DNA from: Amphimedon queenslandica
Lineage: Eukaryota > Porifera > Demospongiae > Haplosclerida > Niphatidae
DNA: 64,000 nt
Reading direction: 5' to 3'
NCBI RefSeq assembly: GCF_000090795.2
Contig: NW_003546307.1
Coordinates: 210,199 to 274,198 of the forward strand
The notes beneath the pieces are model-generated. The model was not told the origin of the DNA and searched no databases. It saw only the letters and a list, made by a program, of their open reading frames with translations. Both the position numbers and the translations under genes were made by a program. Every line of letters starts with the position of its first letter. Position 1 is the stretch's first letter. This document shows, piece by piece, positions 39,884-51,800 of the stretch.

Positions 39884-42800
39884 CCTATTTGATACCTTCA
39901 TATGCTTTAGGTGGCAATAGTATAAAGTTCTGATAAAGGCGTCGTCTGATTGAAGCACTGAGAGCCTTCAACTGTACACCATGAGTCTTAATGAGGCTGC
40001 TTAGCCTTTGAAAAGTATAAAACAATACATCATATCATTCACATTATGGACAATGCATTGAATGCAATTAAGTATACACACGCAAATACTATGCAGGATG
40101 TAACTAATAAATAAAGGTCATTCTAATACATGTACTACATGTCCTACATAATAAATGTAGTACATGGTACATGTTTTCCTAAATGTACTACATACATTGT
40201 AGTATGAGGCTCTATAGTGCTAAAGGAACACAGGAAGCAATCAAGAGTAGAGAGGAAGAATATAGAGCCGCTATTAATGAGGACATGATGATAACCTTAG
40301 AGGAAGTGAAGACAGTAGAATGCAAAGGAAATGACTGCAAGAGACAAATATACTGGAGTAACCAGGCAGTACTTGAGGAAAAGGGGATTGGAGTCTCTTT
40401 GTGGTCATAGTGATAATAAATACTGTGGGGGTGATTTCGGAGCCAGTTTTTGGAAATAAGCATTGGCTATAGTACAGGGTATTTTTAAAATGGCCCGTTT
40501 TTAAATAGCCATAACTTGAAAATTTCTAATCAGAATCAGCTCAAACTTTTTATACAGCATTAGGACACCAATATGTATCAGAAAATGTAATAAAAATTGG
40601 GGGTCATTTCGGAGTCAATTTTTGGAAAAAACCATGGGCTATAGTCTTGGGTATTTTTCAAAAATCAGCTCGTTTCTAAAAATGCTCATAACTCAAAAAA
40701 TTTCTTATCGGAATCAGCTCAAACTTTCTACATAGCATAAGGACATCAATATGTATCAGAAAATGTAATAAAAATTGGGGGTCATTTTAGAGTCAATTCT
40801 TTGGAAAAACCACTGGCCACACACATACATGTACATGTACATACACAATAAAACAAACATGTACATTTACATGTACATGCTTACCCTGAAATGAGTGCAA
40901 GTACAGAGTCCAATGGCAGCATTATCCTCTTGTTGAGATCAGGACTTAGTATCTCACCACAGGACGTTAGAAAACCAACAATAGCTGTAGAACAAACATA
41001 CATGTACATATACATATGCACCACACAAAAACAAAACTATATATACACTATAAAGTAGATTATGCAATATGCATATCAAAAACAAAGATGCTAATTTCAA
41101 AAACAAAATACTTTATTAAAATTTAACAATTAAAGGCTGGTCCATTTAACAATTAAAGTTGAATAAAAGTACAATTTGAATACATCAATTAATACACTAC
41201 AGAGCAGTAGCAATAATGGCTCTTACAGGTCAGAGCTCCTATTCTAGCCTCAAGAGTGTGCTGCCATGAGTGAGAGGTCCCAGTACTCATCTCTGAGAGA
41301 AGCTCTTTGTGAGAGTGAGGGAAGGTCTGATACCAAATGGTGAATACTGATCTGACATGAGGCTTGATATAAGAGACACCTAATAGCATAATAAATAGCA
41401 TTAACAAGCAGTAGCAGTAGAGCCTATGAATGTACATACAGTATATAGCTAATGTACATAATACATGCATAATACATGTAAGTATATTTATGGCTGCATC
41501 TCAAACCAAGTTAATTAGTTGGTCAATGGAAAGTGACCACATATACTAGTACCAATAAGATACAGACTAGGAAACATACTCTATATACATGTACATAGTG
41601 CTCATGAGGCCATGCATCCACTACTAACTGTGTATACTTAATAAGTTTAGTACAGTATCACTAGAAGTGTATTACTACTATAGAGAGTAGCTCCTTCATT
41701 CTAAGTAATGTACAATGTGTGTATTAAATGGGAGTAAATGTCTGATTAGTGTTAAAATCATGTGCTGTTGGTGTAGCTTAAGGGCACAGGGTTAGCTCAA
41801 GTAGATATACACGTAATACCATGATATAATACAATTTTGGCTACATTCCACCAGACGCATCACTAGCAGCTGCTAATTATGCTGCTCAGAAAGGAGCTGG
41901 TGCAAGGCTTCCCTCAAGCTTTGATTGGGAGGTTATAATGAAGTGTGAATAAGCTGGAAAAGATCAGAGAATCTTATATTTTTATTATAGCAATGTGACA
42001 TTCATGTACATAATATATCAATACTGAATATTATTTTTTTAAATAGTTGACTATATGGTCTTCTGTCATCAAAAATGGATTGAAAACATTCCATTTTCTT
42101 TGACTCACCCAGGGTCAAAAAAGCTCCAATAATAGCCCACCCACTCTGAGTCGAGGCGATCGAGAGGTTGCCCCTATCGTTTGGAATGCTAACGAGCTCT
42201 TTACCAAACTCAAACAACTCCTCTGCCTTCTTCAGAGGAACCCCTAGCTCATTGTGCTTAGCAGTAGCCAGAAGAGCAGCTAGAGCATGAGAGTAGCCCA
42301 CAAGTCCAAGAGGATGTCCTCTGTTTGTCTTTACTTTCACTAACAAATAATCAAGCAACAGTGTCAACTGTGAAGGAAGAGCCAGACCCACGTAATGGAG
42401 ACACTGAGCCCCTGAGAGCCTACAGGGAAGAAGGGAACATGATATGTAGTATAGGAGGGACACGTGATGCTATTATCAATGATGTATATTATTACATCAT
42501 TACAGACAATAATAACAGAGAGGGATGATATTATTATTACTCCTTTCTCTCCTCAAGGCATTTATATTAGCACTAGACTTGTCAATGGTTGCTTGCTGCA
42601 GGTCTGATAATAATAAGACAACCATTACACATGCAGTGATAGTCACAATATAACTTTGACTAATCAGGGCAGTCTGACCAGTGACCACTCGTGATTATAA
42701 CAAACAGCTTTTATGAGCCTCAGCCAACATGTGGTTATGTAACAAAACCAACAACAAATTATATAAAGATAGACAGAGAGAGAGAGAGAGAAAGAGATAA

Positions 42801-45800
42801 AGGTCCAATTAAGAATGGATTAGTCAAATCAGACACAGACACTTTGAGGAATAAAGCAGCTTGGCTTTGTAAGTATAGACATGTGTAGTCTTTTAATGTG
42901 TGAGGACAAGTGAGACAAAGAGAGAGAGAGATAAGAGAATAAAGGAGTAACAGAGAGAGAGAGAGAGAGGAGAGCTAAAGTGATCATGTAATTTTGCTAT
43001 CTTCTCTTCTCTTGGATGTTCACAGACATGATGTCAAGTTTGTTTGTATAAATACAATAAAGGAGTTTATAATGAGTGATATGAGATACAATGTACTATA
43101 GCATATGCATTAAAACAGGCAGGGCTATACTTACTAATATCAATGCACATGTACATGTATTTCCTCTATTATTATAAAGGATGTCACAGCAGGCTATAAT
43201 AGTAATTCACCACTAGCAATTAAACCACTACAATCATACAAACATAGTACCAGCTTATTACATAATTAAACCACTGTTTAACAGCAGTAATAATAATAAT
43301 GATGTTAAAAGTACAAGAAATACATAATATTAAGTGTATGCATGTTAGCAAACTGTTAATGAAATGTGACTTAACAAATGATTTGCATTTAAATTGAGAG
43401 CAAAAATGGAAAGTACAGAAGGGCATATTGCACTTCCTCTCAGCAAATCAAAAAATAAACTGACATATATTTTACCATGAAACCTCAATAAAAATAAACT
43501 CATATACCATATATCCCACATATAAAAGACAATTACCCAATCAAAATAAACTCGTGCTCTGTAATAGAAGACCATTAAGCCTTATAGTGGATCACTTTAC
43601 AGCTTACAGCCCATAGTGATGTGAGGAGTGATAAAAAACACTTGATAGTTTGTATAAATGATAATTGGGTGGACAAAAGAAATGTGAGATTGTACTCATG
43701 CAGCTACTACTACAGATGATAGAGAGAGACAAGAGGTGAGAGTACAGCAGACAGTGGGTGTTATACAGAGCATCAATGAAGACAGAGGAACCAGTGAGTG
43801 CTAAAATAGACTCTCTCTCTATATGCTAAAAGGAGCAATATAACACTCTATTACAGCTGAATGTAGTCCAGCATAGGTATTAAGAGAAGAGGGGGCATGT
43901 ATCCACGATGGGTGCTTAAGTATTATTATTATTACATATGTACATGTACATGTAGAAGGAGACCTCATTAGTAAAATTGACAGTAAAGAACACACACACA
44001 CACACACACACACATAACCACTCAGTTACTCATTTCTCACCACAAACTATACAATTCCATTTTAAAATGAATTACATACTCCGACTCAATTAGCATTCAG
44101 ACTCACTCACGTACACACGCCATTAAAAATTATAAATGCACGTACATGTACATGTACATGTAAATTAATAGCCTAAGGACATATTAAACATCCTTAATTA
44201 TTATTAGATGACTAAATGAGGATGCCCCTTTAATCAAAATCCCTAATTGCATGTACATCATTAATATGAACCTTGTAGCAATGCTCTGGTTGATGAGCAT
44301 GTGATTAAGAGCCTCAATTAAAGGGGCGGGGTTTTCCCCACCCACCACTCCAGTGTCTGATATAACAAGAGGAAGTGATGCCGTGTTTAAGCTCTTGATC
44401 AGAGATGATATCTCACTAGAGGCACAGATCATCATGTGCTGTCTAGCAACGGTAGACTTGACGTCAACGCCTGCAGGCTCATCTCCCTCTCCTCCCCCTC
44501 GCCCTAATTAATAAATAATAATAATAATAATAATAATGATACTAATAAATTTCTTGTAATACTAAGTATATGTATACTTGTCTAGTAGCATGCTTGCTAG
44601 GTGCCATGTGTGTCTATGGGCCTAATCGAATTAGTACTGAACCAGCCCAAAGTATTGACGTAATTAACCATAATGAATGTGGTAAAGCCTGCACAATACA
44701 TGTACATGTACTTCAGTACATGTACATGTACATGTACATACGAGTATGCTTCATCATGTACTACTTACATGCACAATATACATGTAATACTATAGAGAAT
44801 ATCATACACGGCACTATAATGATATTAGGATTAATAAAGGGAGTATATGTACTGTAGAATGCTTACACTGAGAACAGGATTATACATGTATGTATAAATA
44901 ATATATATGTTATTATTATTATATAATAATGATGTGCCTACTCGGTCCATTATACATGTATAACTATTAGGGGGCAGGGAAGGATAGGGCTCTCCCACAA
45001 AGTCACCGCATGTTCTGTCTATACACAAGAACAAGCAGACAAACAAATTACACGTAAGAAGAACCTCATTATGTAATTAAATTACAATTATATGAGTCCC
45101 ATGCTTGCAGGATAATGAGAACATGCAACTATAATTACATGTACTAACTAGATTTGTATCTATATGTACATGTACATGATTGGTTGCATCAATTACAAAA
45201 GCATGTACTTGTACGTGTACATGTACAAGTAACTGGTCACTAATGAGATGTAGAGTGTTCGACATACATACATGCTGCAAGCTAAAACTAATCAGGAGCA
45301 AACTGTAGATACAGTAAGCCAAAAAATGCTACACACGAACACAAACAAGATGATATTATAATAGCCTTTCATAATATGACAGTGCATGATATAAAAGATA
45401 GTAATACTGTATAAATGTGATGTATGAATGGGTAGAGAAACAGAGAGGGCTAGAAAGAGAGTTAGAGAGAGAGAGTGAGAGAGAGAGAGAGAGAGAGAGA
45501 TTGTATTTATGCATGTATTCCTAACCTTCTCCAGTTGGTACATTCCTCACTGATAACTGAGTGATAACTTTACACAAGTGAATGGCAGCTATTAGCTGTG
45601 TTGATTCACTCAAGAGGCGGCCAAACATTGACCTAAATATAAACTGGACACACTTCCTAGAGTAGACGGCATCAATGTGAGTAGAGGTGGTCTTTGGATG
45701 AGAGAGGAGGTCCAAGATGGATTGGGAGACGAGGGGGAGGTTCCTCTCAAGCCATTTACCACCCATTTCATTGAGGAAGAAGACATAAGTCTAATAGAAT

Positions 45801-48740
45801 ATGAGAATAAGGAGAGAAGGAGAGAGGGGGGAGGGGGGGGGGAGAGAGAGAGAATATAATGTCAATGCACTGCACATACAAAGAATAGCAATTAAATTAC
45901 TATACTGCCGTAAGGTGCATTGTTTATTGGCAGCTTACCATAGTTACACCTACTCTTACATCCCTGCCAGCCAGGCCACTCTTGAGCAGTTCAGGACCAC
46001 CAGCTTTCAGAAACCCGCCCGAACCACGGACAAAACCCTGAGACAAAAGACCTAGAACATCTTCCAGTTTGACCTTTCACAATAAAAACAAAATATAATA
46101 ATAATTATGGGTACATGTATGTATAGGCTATTGTTTATTCTTGCATTATCTCAATAGTTGATATCCTTTATTTATTTTAAACGTGCTAATTCCAAGTAGA
46201 GTTAGCATACATTGCAAAAAGCAAGCTTTCAACATGACAATTACAATCAGGAAACACAAGCATAAGATAAATGCAACGTTTATACATACAAGATTTATAC
46301 ATATAACATTTATAGATTATACAAATATTAATGGATGCATGTGCACCTTTCCCTTGGCTTGAGGTGAGGGAGGATTCTGAGAGAAATAAAGGAGTGAGCC
46401 CCAGAGACTAGCAATGGCACAGCGGACATTATAATCGGAGCTTTCAAACCCTTTAAGACAGAGCTGAGAGAGAGAGTCAAGGTCTTGAGTGTAATAGAGG
46501 GGACTTTGCCTGGCCAGTGACAGGATGCACTAGGAGAGGAAGGAGAAACTGACAAATACTAACTGATTATCAATAAGTGATAAGTGAATGATATAGTAAG
46601 CATAAAAGGTGCAATTTTAATGCAATACCATGCACACACACATATATCACTTTCTGTTGATAATGGTAGGAAATATTAATGCTGTAAGTTTTTCACATGT
46701 GAAGGATTAAGAAGGTACTAGATGCATTACATCCACACATAGATGTACACACACACACACACACACTCATAGCATATGTACATACAGTAGTGCCAATACT
46801 TCCTATGAAGAAGAAACCTGACGATATTAAAGATAAGTGTACATTTAGTTTCAACAAAAAGAGAGGAAAAGATTGTATGGGTATAGTTAGGAACCACACA
46901 CACAAACAAGAGGGAAAGAGTAAGAGAGAGAGTGATATACACACACATACATAATATGTGGTTAAGAGTGCATGATCTTATCTGCTAAAGACTCCAAGTA
47001 CAATGGTATGGTTGCCAAGCCTTTAAATGACGTACGCACCATTATACATATGAGTACATGTATTTTATAAGCATGTTCAGCCACACACACAGCAGCCTAT
47101 AGCTAAATGATCCTAATTTAACTCAAGGAGACACATACGCTACTAGTAAAGAATGACAGACTAATGAGATAATCCTACAATAGGAGAAACATTGGTCAAT
47201 GAGGTGTCATAACCACAGGACAGAACCACTAAATTCTTTAGATATGTTGTCAAATTTGAGACATTTCCTTAATATGTTAATGATCTTAAGAGAAGAAGTA
47301 ACAAGAAAGGGGGAGAGAGAAGGAGAGAGGGAGAGAGAAGGAGAGAGAGAGAGAGAGAGAGCAGTTTAATACTCTCACATGTATAACAAAGGAGGAGAAG
47401 GAAGTAGGAAGTGGAGGGTAGGCTAAGCTATTACGTTGGCAAGGACACAGTTGTAAAGTTTAGACTCACACTTGCTGCTGGGGCCCTCACGATTAGCTGT
47501 TTATCAGTCAACGAGCTTCTAAGAAATTTATATATGTCTTTATGTACGGAGGCAGAGGAAGAGCCAAGGCCTTCTACTATTCCCTCTAAAGCTTGGCATA
47601 TGTCCGAACGAAGCTATAAAAGATGAGGAGAATGAGAGAAGAAAAAGGAGAGGGAGAGAGAGAGAGAGAGGGAGAAGGAAATTAAACGACAAAAGGAGAG
47701 GAAAGAGAGAAAGTGTGAGAGAGGAAAGAAAGAGAAAAGGAAGGAACAAAGAAACAAAAAATAATATTAAAACTAATGAATGTACGAGAGGGCAAAAGTT
47801 TAAAGTAAAGTAAACATTTGATTCTTGGAACTACATGTACATGTACATGTAGCTGGCCAGTCATTAATAATTACATTATGTACGTGTACATGTACATGTA
47901 CACTTTTGTTGTTATTAGACTGTTAGGAAGTTTTACCTCTATCAGTTTGGCTGCTTTCAACAATCCTTGTACCACTTCTAGGAATAAGCTACCAGCCTAT
48001 GGGCCAAAATAATAATAATAAAAACAATAATAATAATAATAATAATAATAACAATAATAATAATAATAATAACAAAAACATTTGACATTAAATTAATTAT
48101 AAGCATGCGATGTATGCTATTGTAGAGTGTTTACAGGACTAATGAGAAGACAAAAAATTAATCAAGAGGCATGCGTTGATTAGAATTGATCATCATATTG
48201 ACAAACAAACATTGCATGTGTATATTATGAACTTGCCATTCTTCCATGCCGACGAAAGATTGCCCCAACACACACAATAGCAGTACTAGAGAAGAATAAA
48301 GACATTATATATAAGAGATGCAAACTCAATTACTGTTTATTAGTGATGGCTCCGTCATCTCTTTGCTTTAAGAGTTCGATACATTTGTTCACTGATTCCA
48401 TCAGACCTACTGTGGTTCCTTCATTGAATATACACACAAATGATGATGATAGCAATGTACGAAGAGGAGGCGAGAGTCCGCCTTGCAAACCATAGCTGCA
48501 CAACTGACCCACCAGCTCTTTCTGTTTTGCTTTCAAATCAGCCTATTACAAGAAGGGTAGTTGTGTATTGGTTTAAGCCACACCCATTGGATCATGTACA
48601 AAACTTACCTTGGAAGTCTTTTGAATTGTTTGGGGCAGGTTTTGCAGCCACTGGAGGACGGAGACTTTTTTCTTTTCTTCTGAAAGCTTTGAGAGCTCTC
48701 CTTCTTCAGAAAGAAGTAATTTTGAAGAAGAAGAGGACAT
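28948..48740 (-). CDS. HEATR5B: HEATR5 (HEAT-repeat, AP-1/clathrin trafficking)
   Basis: Very large HEAT-repeat protein (about 2000 residues in relatives), the p200 subunit of the aftiphilin/gamma-synergin complex in AP-1 trafficking. Ordered minus-strand exons match the human protein from end to end. They include [11 protein letters not shown] (48.5 kb), [13 protein letters not shown] (48.26 kb), [10 protein letters not shown] and [14 protein letters not shown] (45.7 kb), [18 protein letters not shown] (42.4 kb), [15 protein letters not shown] (39.6 kb), [15 protein letters not shown] (38.3 kb), [18 protein letters not shown] (37.4 kb), [17 protein letters not shown] (33.5 kb), [12 protein letters not shown] and [12 protein letters not shown] (31.4 kb). 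A final exon reads [23 protein letters not shown] and ends with TAA at 28950-28948. The start at 48740 gives [21 protein letters not shown]5A versus B is not resolvable; probably a single ancestral gene. Introns of 1-3 kb carry repeats, a MITE-like element and plus-strand coding-like exons. Confidence 0.92.
29945..30412 (-). repeat. Dispersed ~180-bp repeat, about 2.6 tandem copies (HEATR5 intron)
   Basis: Three in-register occurrences of CAACTCAAACTTTCTA/CAGCTCAAACTTTCTA at about 29986, 30165 and 30344, each followed by AGGACATCAATATG(C/T)ATCAG and then AATAAAAATTGGGGGT or a close variant. This is the reverse complement of the KIF6-intron family. Confidence 0.8.
31686..31834. mobile_element. 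MITE-like element with 11-bp terminal inverted repeats
   Basis: A 149-bp segment beginning GGTTTCCCACA and ending TGTGGGAAACC (exact inverted repeats), AT-rich inside, in a HEATR5 intron. It has no coding capacity. No convincing target-site duplication is visible, so the class is unknown. Confidence 0.5.
34011..37129. other. Large HEATR5 intron with repeats and orphan open frames
   Basis: A 3.1 kb intron between the exons coding GGAIIPQ and [15 protein letters not shown]. It holds (AAT)n tracts (34560-34580, 34985-35030, 35167-35212, 35325-35365, 35450-35475), ACATGTAC runs (34050-34070, 36775-36797) and a single degenerate copy of the dispersed repeat (36285-36420). On the minus strand, 34956-34804 is a complete 50-codon frame beginning [17 protein letters not shown]. 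On the plus strand, about 34626-34917 has no stop. Neither resembles a family I know, and both are too short to call genes. Confidence 0.5.
36285..36420 (+). repeat. Degenerate single copy of the dispersed repeat
   Basis: Carries ATAGAAAGTTTGAGCTCAT and the following AATTTTTAAAGTTACTC block in the same order as the KIF6-intron units. Confidence 0.6.
38085..38161. repeat. (GA)n microsatellite at HEATR5 3' splice site
   Basis: Nearly pure GA run; on the gene strand a CT tract ending ...CTCCTTTTAAG, immediately before the exon coding [15 protein letters not shown]. Confidence 0.9.
38704..40410 (+). other. Possible plus-strand exons inside HEATR5 introns (upstream group)
   Basis: Two coding-like stretches. 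One starts with ATG at 38704 ([18 protein letters not shown]) and stays open to a possible donor GTACATG at about 38760, phase 2. The other runs about 40192-40410 and is open for over 65 codons with acidic/basic composition ([27 protein letters not shown]), ending in TAG. An acceptor at CATTGTAG or CTCTATAG would join them in phase. No homologue recognised. They could belong to the putative gene described at 43704-46880 or be chance. Confidence 0.25.
40430..40815 (-). repeat. Dispersed ~180-bp repeat, about 2 copies (HEATR5 intron)
   Basis: Two in-register copies of CAGCTCAAACTTT(T/C)TA... AGGACA(C/T)CAATATGTATCAG, near 40534 and 40717, in the same orientation as the 29945-30412 copies. Confidence 0.8.
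43704..46880 (+). CDS. Putative gene interleaved with HEATR5 on the opposite strand (partial model)
   Basis: Three stop-free exon candidates, 43704-43793 (90 nt), 44586-44681 (96 nt) and 46788-46880 (93 nt), have good splice borders: ...CTCATGCAG/…CA|GTGAGT; ...CTTGTCTAG/…TG|GTAAAG; ...CATACAG/…GG|GTATAG. All are symmetric phase 1-1, so they join in frame. A fourth stretch ending at 42868 (TGGCTTT|GTAAGT), also phase 1, fits upstream. A coding-like stretch at 41855-41931 may precede it. A short terminal segment at 46999-47030 would end in TGA. Peptides include [17 protein letters not shown] and [16 protein letters not shown], with spaced cysteines. Multiple phase-1 introns are typical of extracellular modular proteins. 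The exons lie in HEATR5 introns, so HEATR5 exons would sit in this gene's introns. No family recognised. An alternative is decayed coding remnants. Confidence 0.4.
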
Positions 48741-48868
48741 TTTCCTAATGGGCGTGGCTGTGTAATTAGTGGGCGTTCACGATTAATAATACAAGCTTAT
48801 AAAAGCGTGGTTGTATGTTGAGAGAAATCTGATTTCTCAGAGATAAAACTGCAATTTAGAGGAGGGAT
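48741..48868. promoter_or_regulatory. Shared promoter HEATR5 / b561-PAS-NOX gene
   Basis: A 128-bp gap between divergent start codons, with two GGGCGTGG/GGGCGTTC motifs (about 48751 and 48771) and a TATAAAAG box on the plus strand at 48798-48805, about 65 bp before the plus-strand ATG. Confidence 0.5.
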
Positions 48869-51800
48869 ATGGAAAGAATAGCTGCACTGCTAGCTGCTGC
48901 TTTTTTTCTTTGCTGCTACAGAGTTTGTGGAAATTTGCAATTTGGTAAGGCTAGAAAAGAATGACCCGTCACATGCGCGGGTTGAGTGAAAATGCTATGT
49001 GTAGATTTTTTTTACCTTCCCCTCTCCTTTTCCAGAGTCTTGCAGTAGTCAAGGCAGCTATGTTCTCATCGGTGACAAAGTCCAGTGCAGTGGTAGCGGG
49101 AGCTGCTCAGGGAGCAATGGAACAGCGAATGGTAAGAGCGCCGCTGACAAATTAATTTAGCAAGGCCATAGACCAAGCCGAGTTTAGCCATGGTTTAGCA
49201 TTCATGCTCACAAAAGCTTGTCTCCTGCCTATGCCAGAAAGGACGCAATTAAAATGCCTTTCTCTTTGTCTGCAGGTACGTATTTCAGCCTCCCTGGAGT
49301 CTTCCCATATCCTTCATGCAGCAACAGCAGTGATGATGATGATGGTTTGACAGTCCTTAGCTCTCAGTACAGGGTTGGCCTCTGCTCCAGCTGTGGCATT
49401 CAGGATCTCCTTGTTAAAAGAGGTCAAATGATCCACTGGTCTGCAACCCAAGATCTAAATTGCTCTAGGATTAGATTAGTCATGGAGGCTGATGGCTGCA
49501 TTGGGGAACCAGTTTCAACATTTTTCATGGATTCAGGTAAACTATTTTTTAAGTTAAAAAACCATCCCACCATACAAATGAATCTTGAGGGAATATCATA
49601 AGTGTTAGCCACATCCTTTATGTTTATCTAGGGAGCACCCATCACGTCCACACATTCAACCAAACTGGTGTCTATCAGTTATACTGCAACCAGGACTGCA
49701 GCAGATTGCTTGCAACCATCACAGTTCTGAGCAATGGAACAGAGACTGTTGAAGAAGTAAACCACAAAGAGATAATATATGCTCATGCCGTTGTGATGGT
49801 CCTGACTTTTGCTGCAATACTTCCTCTTGGAGCTCTTCTTGCAAATTTGAAGAAACCAATCATTCACATGATAGTCCAGCCACTAGGACTAATACTGGCC
49901 ATTATTGGGCTCCTCTTAGCTGTAGTTTACAAAGAACTCAACAAAAGCACTCACTTTGATAGATTGCACACAATTTTTGGACTCATCCTTATGGTCATTG
50001 CTGTCCTTGCTCTTCCTATGCTCAAGTTCTCTGTCATGTCACCGGTAAGAGAAAAGTGGAAGAAGCTAGTGACACTTTGGCACAAGAGGCTTGGACTTGT
50101 TGCTGTTTTCTCTGGAATCTTCAATATATTCTTGGTAAGCAATAATTCTCCTTATTATTGTTGTTGTCCTTGCCATTGTTGTTAATCTTGACTGTGCATA
50201 GAGCCAATGCCAAATCATTTTTAATTAAGATACATGTAACACATTGTATGATAACAAGGACATGAATAATAATAATCCTTTGAAGCATCTCTTTGAGCCT
50301 CCTCAAATAGACCATATTTTCATTCTCTCTTCTTCCTATATAGGGTCTATCAATATTACCTGATGTTCCCAACTATGTTACCATACTATACGGCGTGTGG
50401 ACTTTTGTCTTGATGGTCATATTTGTCATAGCTAAGAGAGGAGGAAGTTCCATGAGAGAGGATGATGAGGAGTCTGCACTCAATACATGCTGTCACTATC
50501 GGAAAGACGAAGTGACGCTTACTAGACGAGACTCTCTGCCTCCTTCAAAACTCACCCGCGACCCGTTTGAAAAGGAAAAGTTTGTAATGGTGAGAAAGAA
50601 GTCCGTGGATATGCTTGAGCTGAAACTTAAGCCAAATGCAGGAGGAGGAGGAGGAGGTGGTGGGAACATGCCTCAAAGAAAAATTTCCAACGTTCACTTT
50701 GGTCCAGTAGCAATAGCAGCACAGCTCACTCCGCCCGTACCGTACACGCCTCAGGACAACACGACTCAATTTGGATTCAATAATCAACTGGCAAACCACT
50801 ACAACGAAGCAAAGGATGACTTGAGCAGTGGAAGCAGCGAAAATGAAGAGAGCTCTGATGACTCGTGCTCTGTTGACGGTGAGTCGCCTGAGGTTGACAT
50901 CAGAGGAAGAAAGGAAGGCAAATGCGACTCACAGTTTAGTCTCAACAGCATTGCCTCGAGTGGAGGGTCACTCCGCATCACACGTCACTCCGAGAGAGCA
51001 CACAAAAGAGTTAATGAGATATTCCCACTAGAGCAGCAGCAATCGGGGCCACCTGTCATTGTTACGCCTTCGCCTCTCCTCCAATCGAGCAGCTCTACCA
51101 CAAAGAACAGCACAGGGTTCAACGAAGGCTCTCCCAATAAAGAGGCGCCTCGTAAGGACAGCACCAGTGACGAGGAAGAAAAGCAAAGGAAAGAAGTCTC
51201 TCCTGATAATTTCCCGAGACGCTGTCCAATGAGCCGATCTGGATTCTCTGATTCGTCTCTACCTGCTGCTGGCCAGAGGAGGACAAGGAAGAATGCATAC
51301 ACTGCTGCCCCAACTGACATTGAAGACAGACTCAAACTGCCTGATGAGGCTCCACCACAGCAGCAAGAACCAAGGAGACCAGGACTCCAGAGAGGACTAT
51401 CAAGGAATGCTAGTTTCAGACGCAAGTAAGCAAAATTATATTGTACTTTCCGATGGGGCTACATGTATATACTTGTTTTGCTTTAAACATTTGCTCATTT
51501 TTAAGTTATGATACTGAAATACCAGCCCTTAAATCTCAATAATAATAATAATTATATACATCACTAGGCAAGCTATGGTTGACAATACTCTACGCTCTGT
51601 AATGGAGATGTCAGATAATGCCATCATCTGTGCCAATGCGGCAGGAGAGATTGTGTTTTGGAGTGCCGGTGCCATGAAAATGTTTGGATATACTCCAGGA
51701 GAGGCCATTGGTAGTTCACTACAAATTATAATGCCGCACAGATTCAGAGAAAAGCATCAGAATGGAGTCAATGGTAGGACAGATAGAGCCACTGAATATA

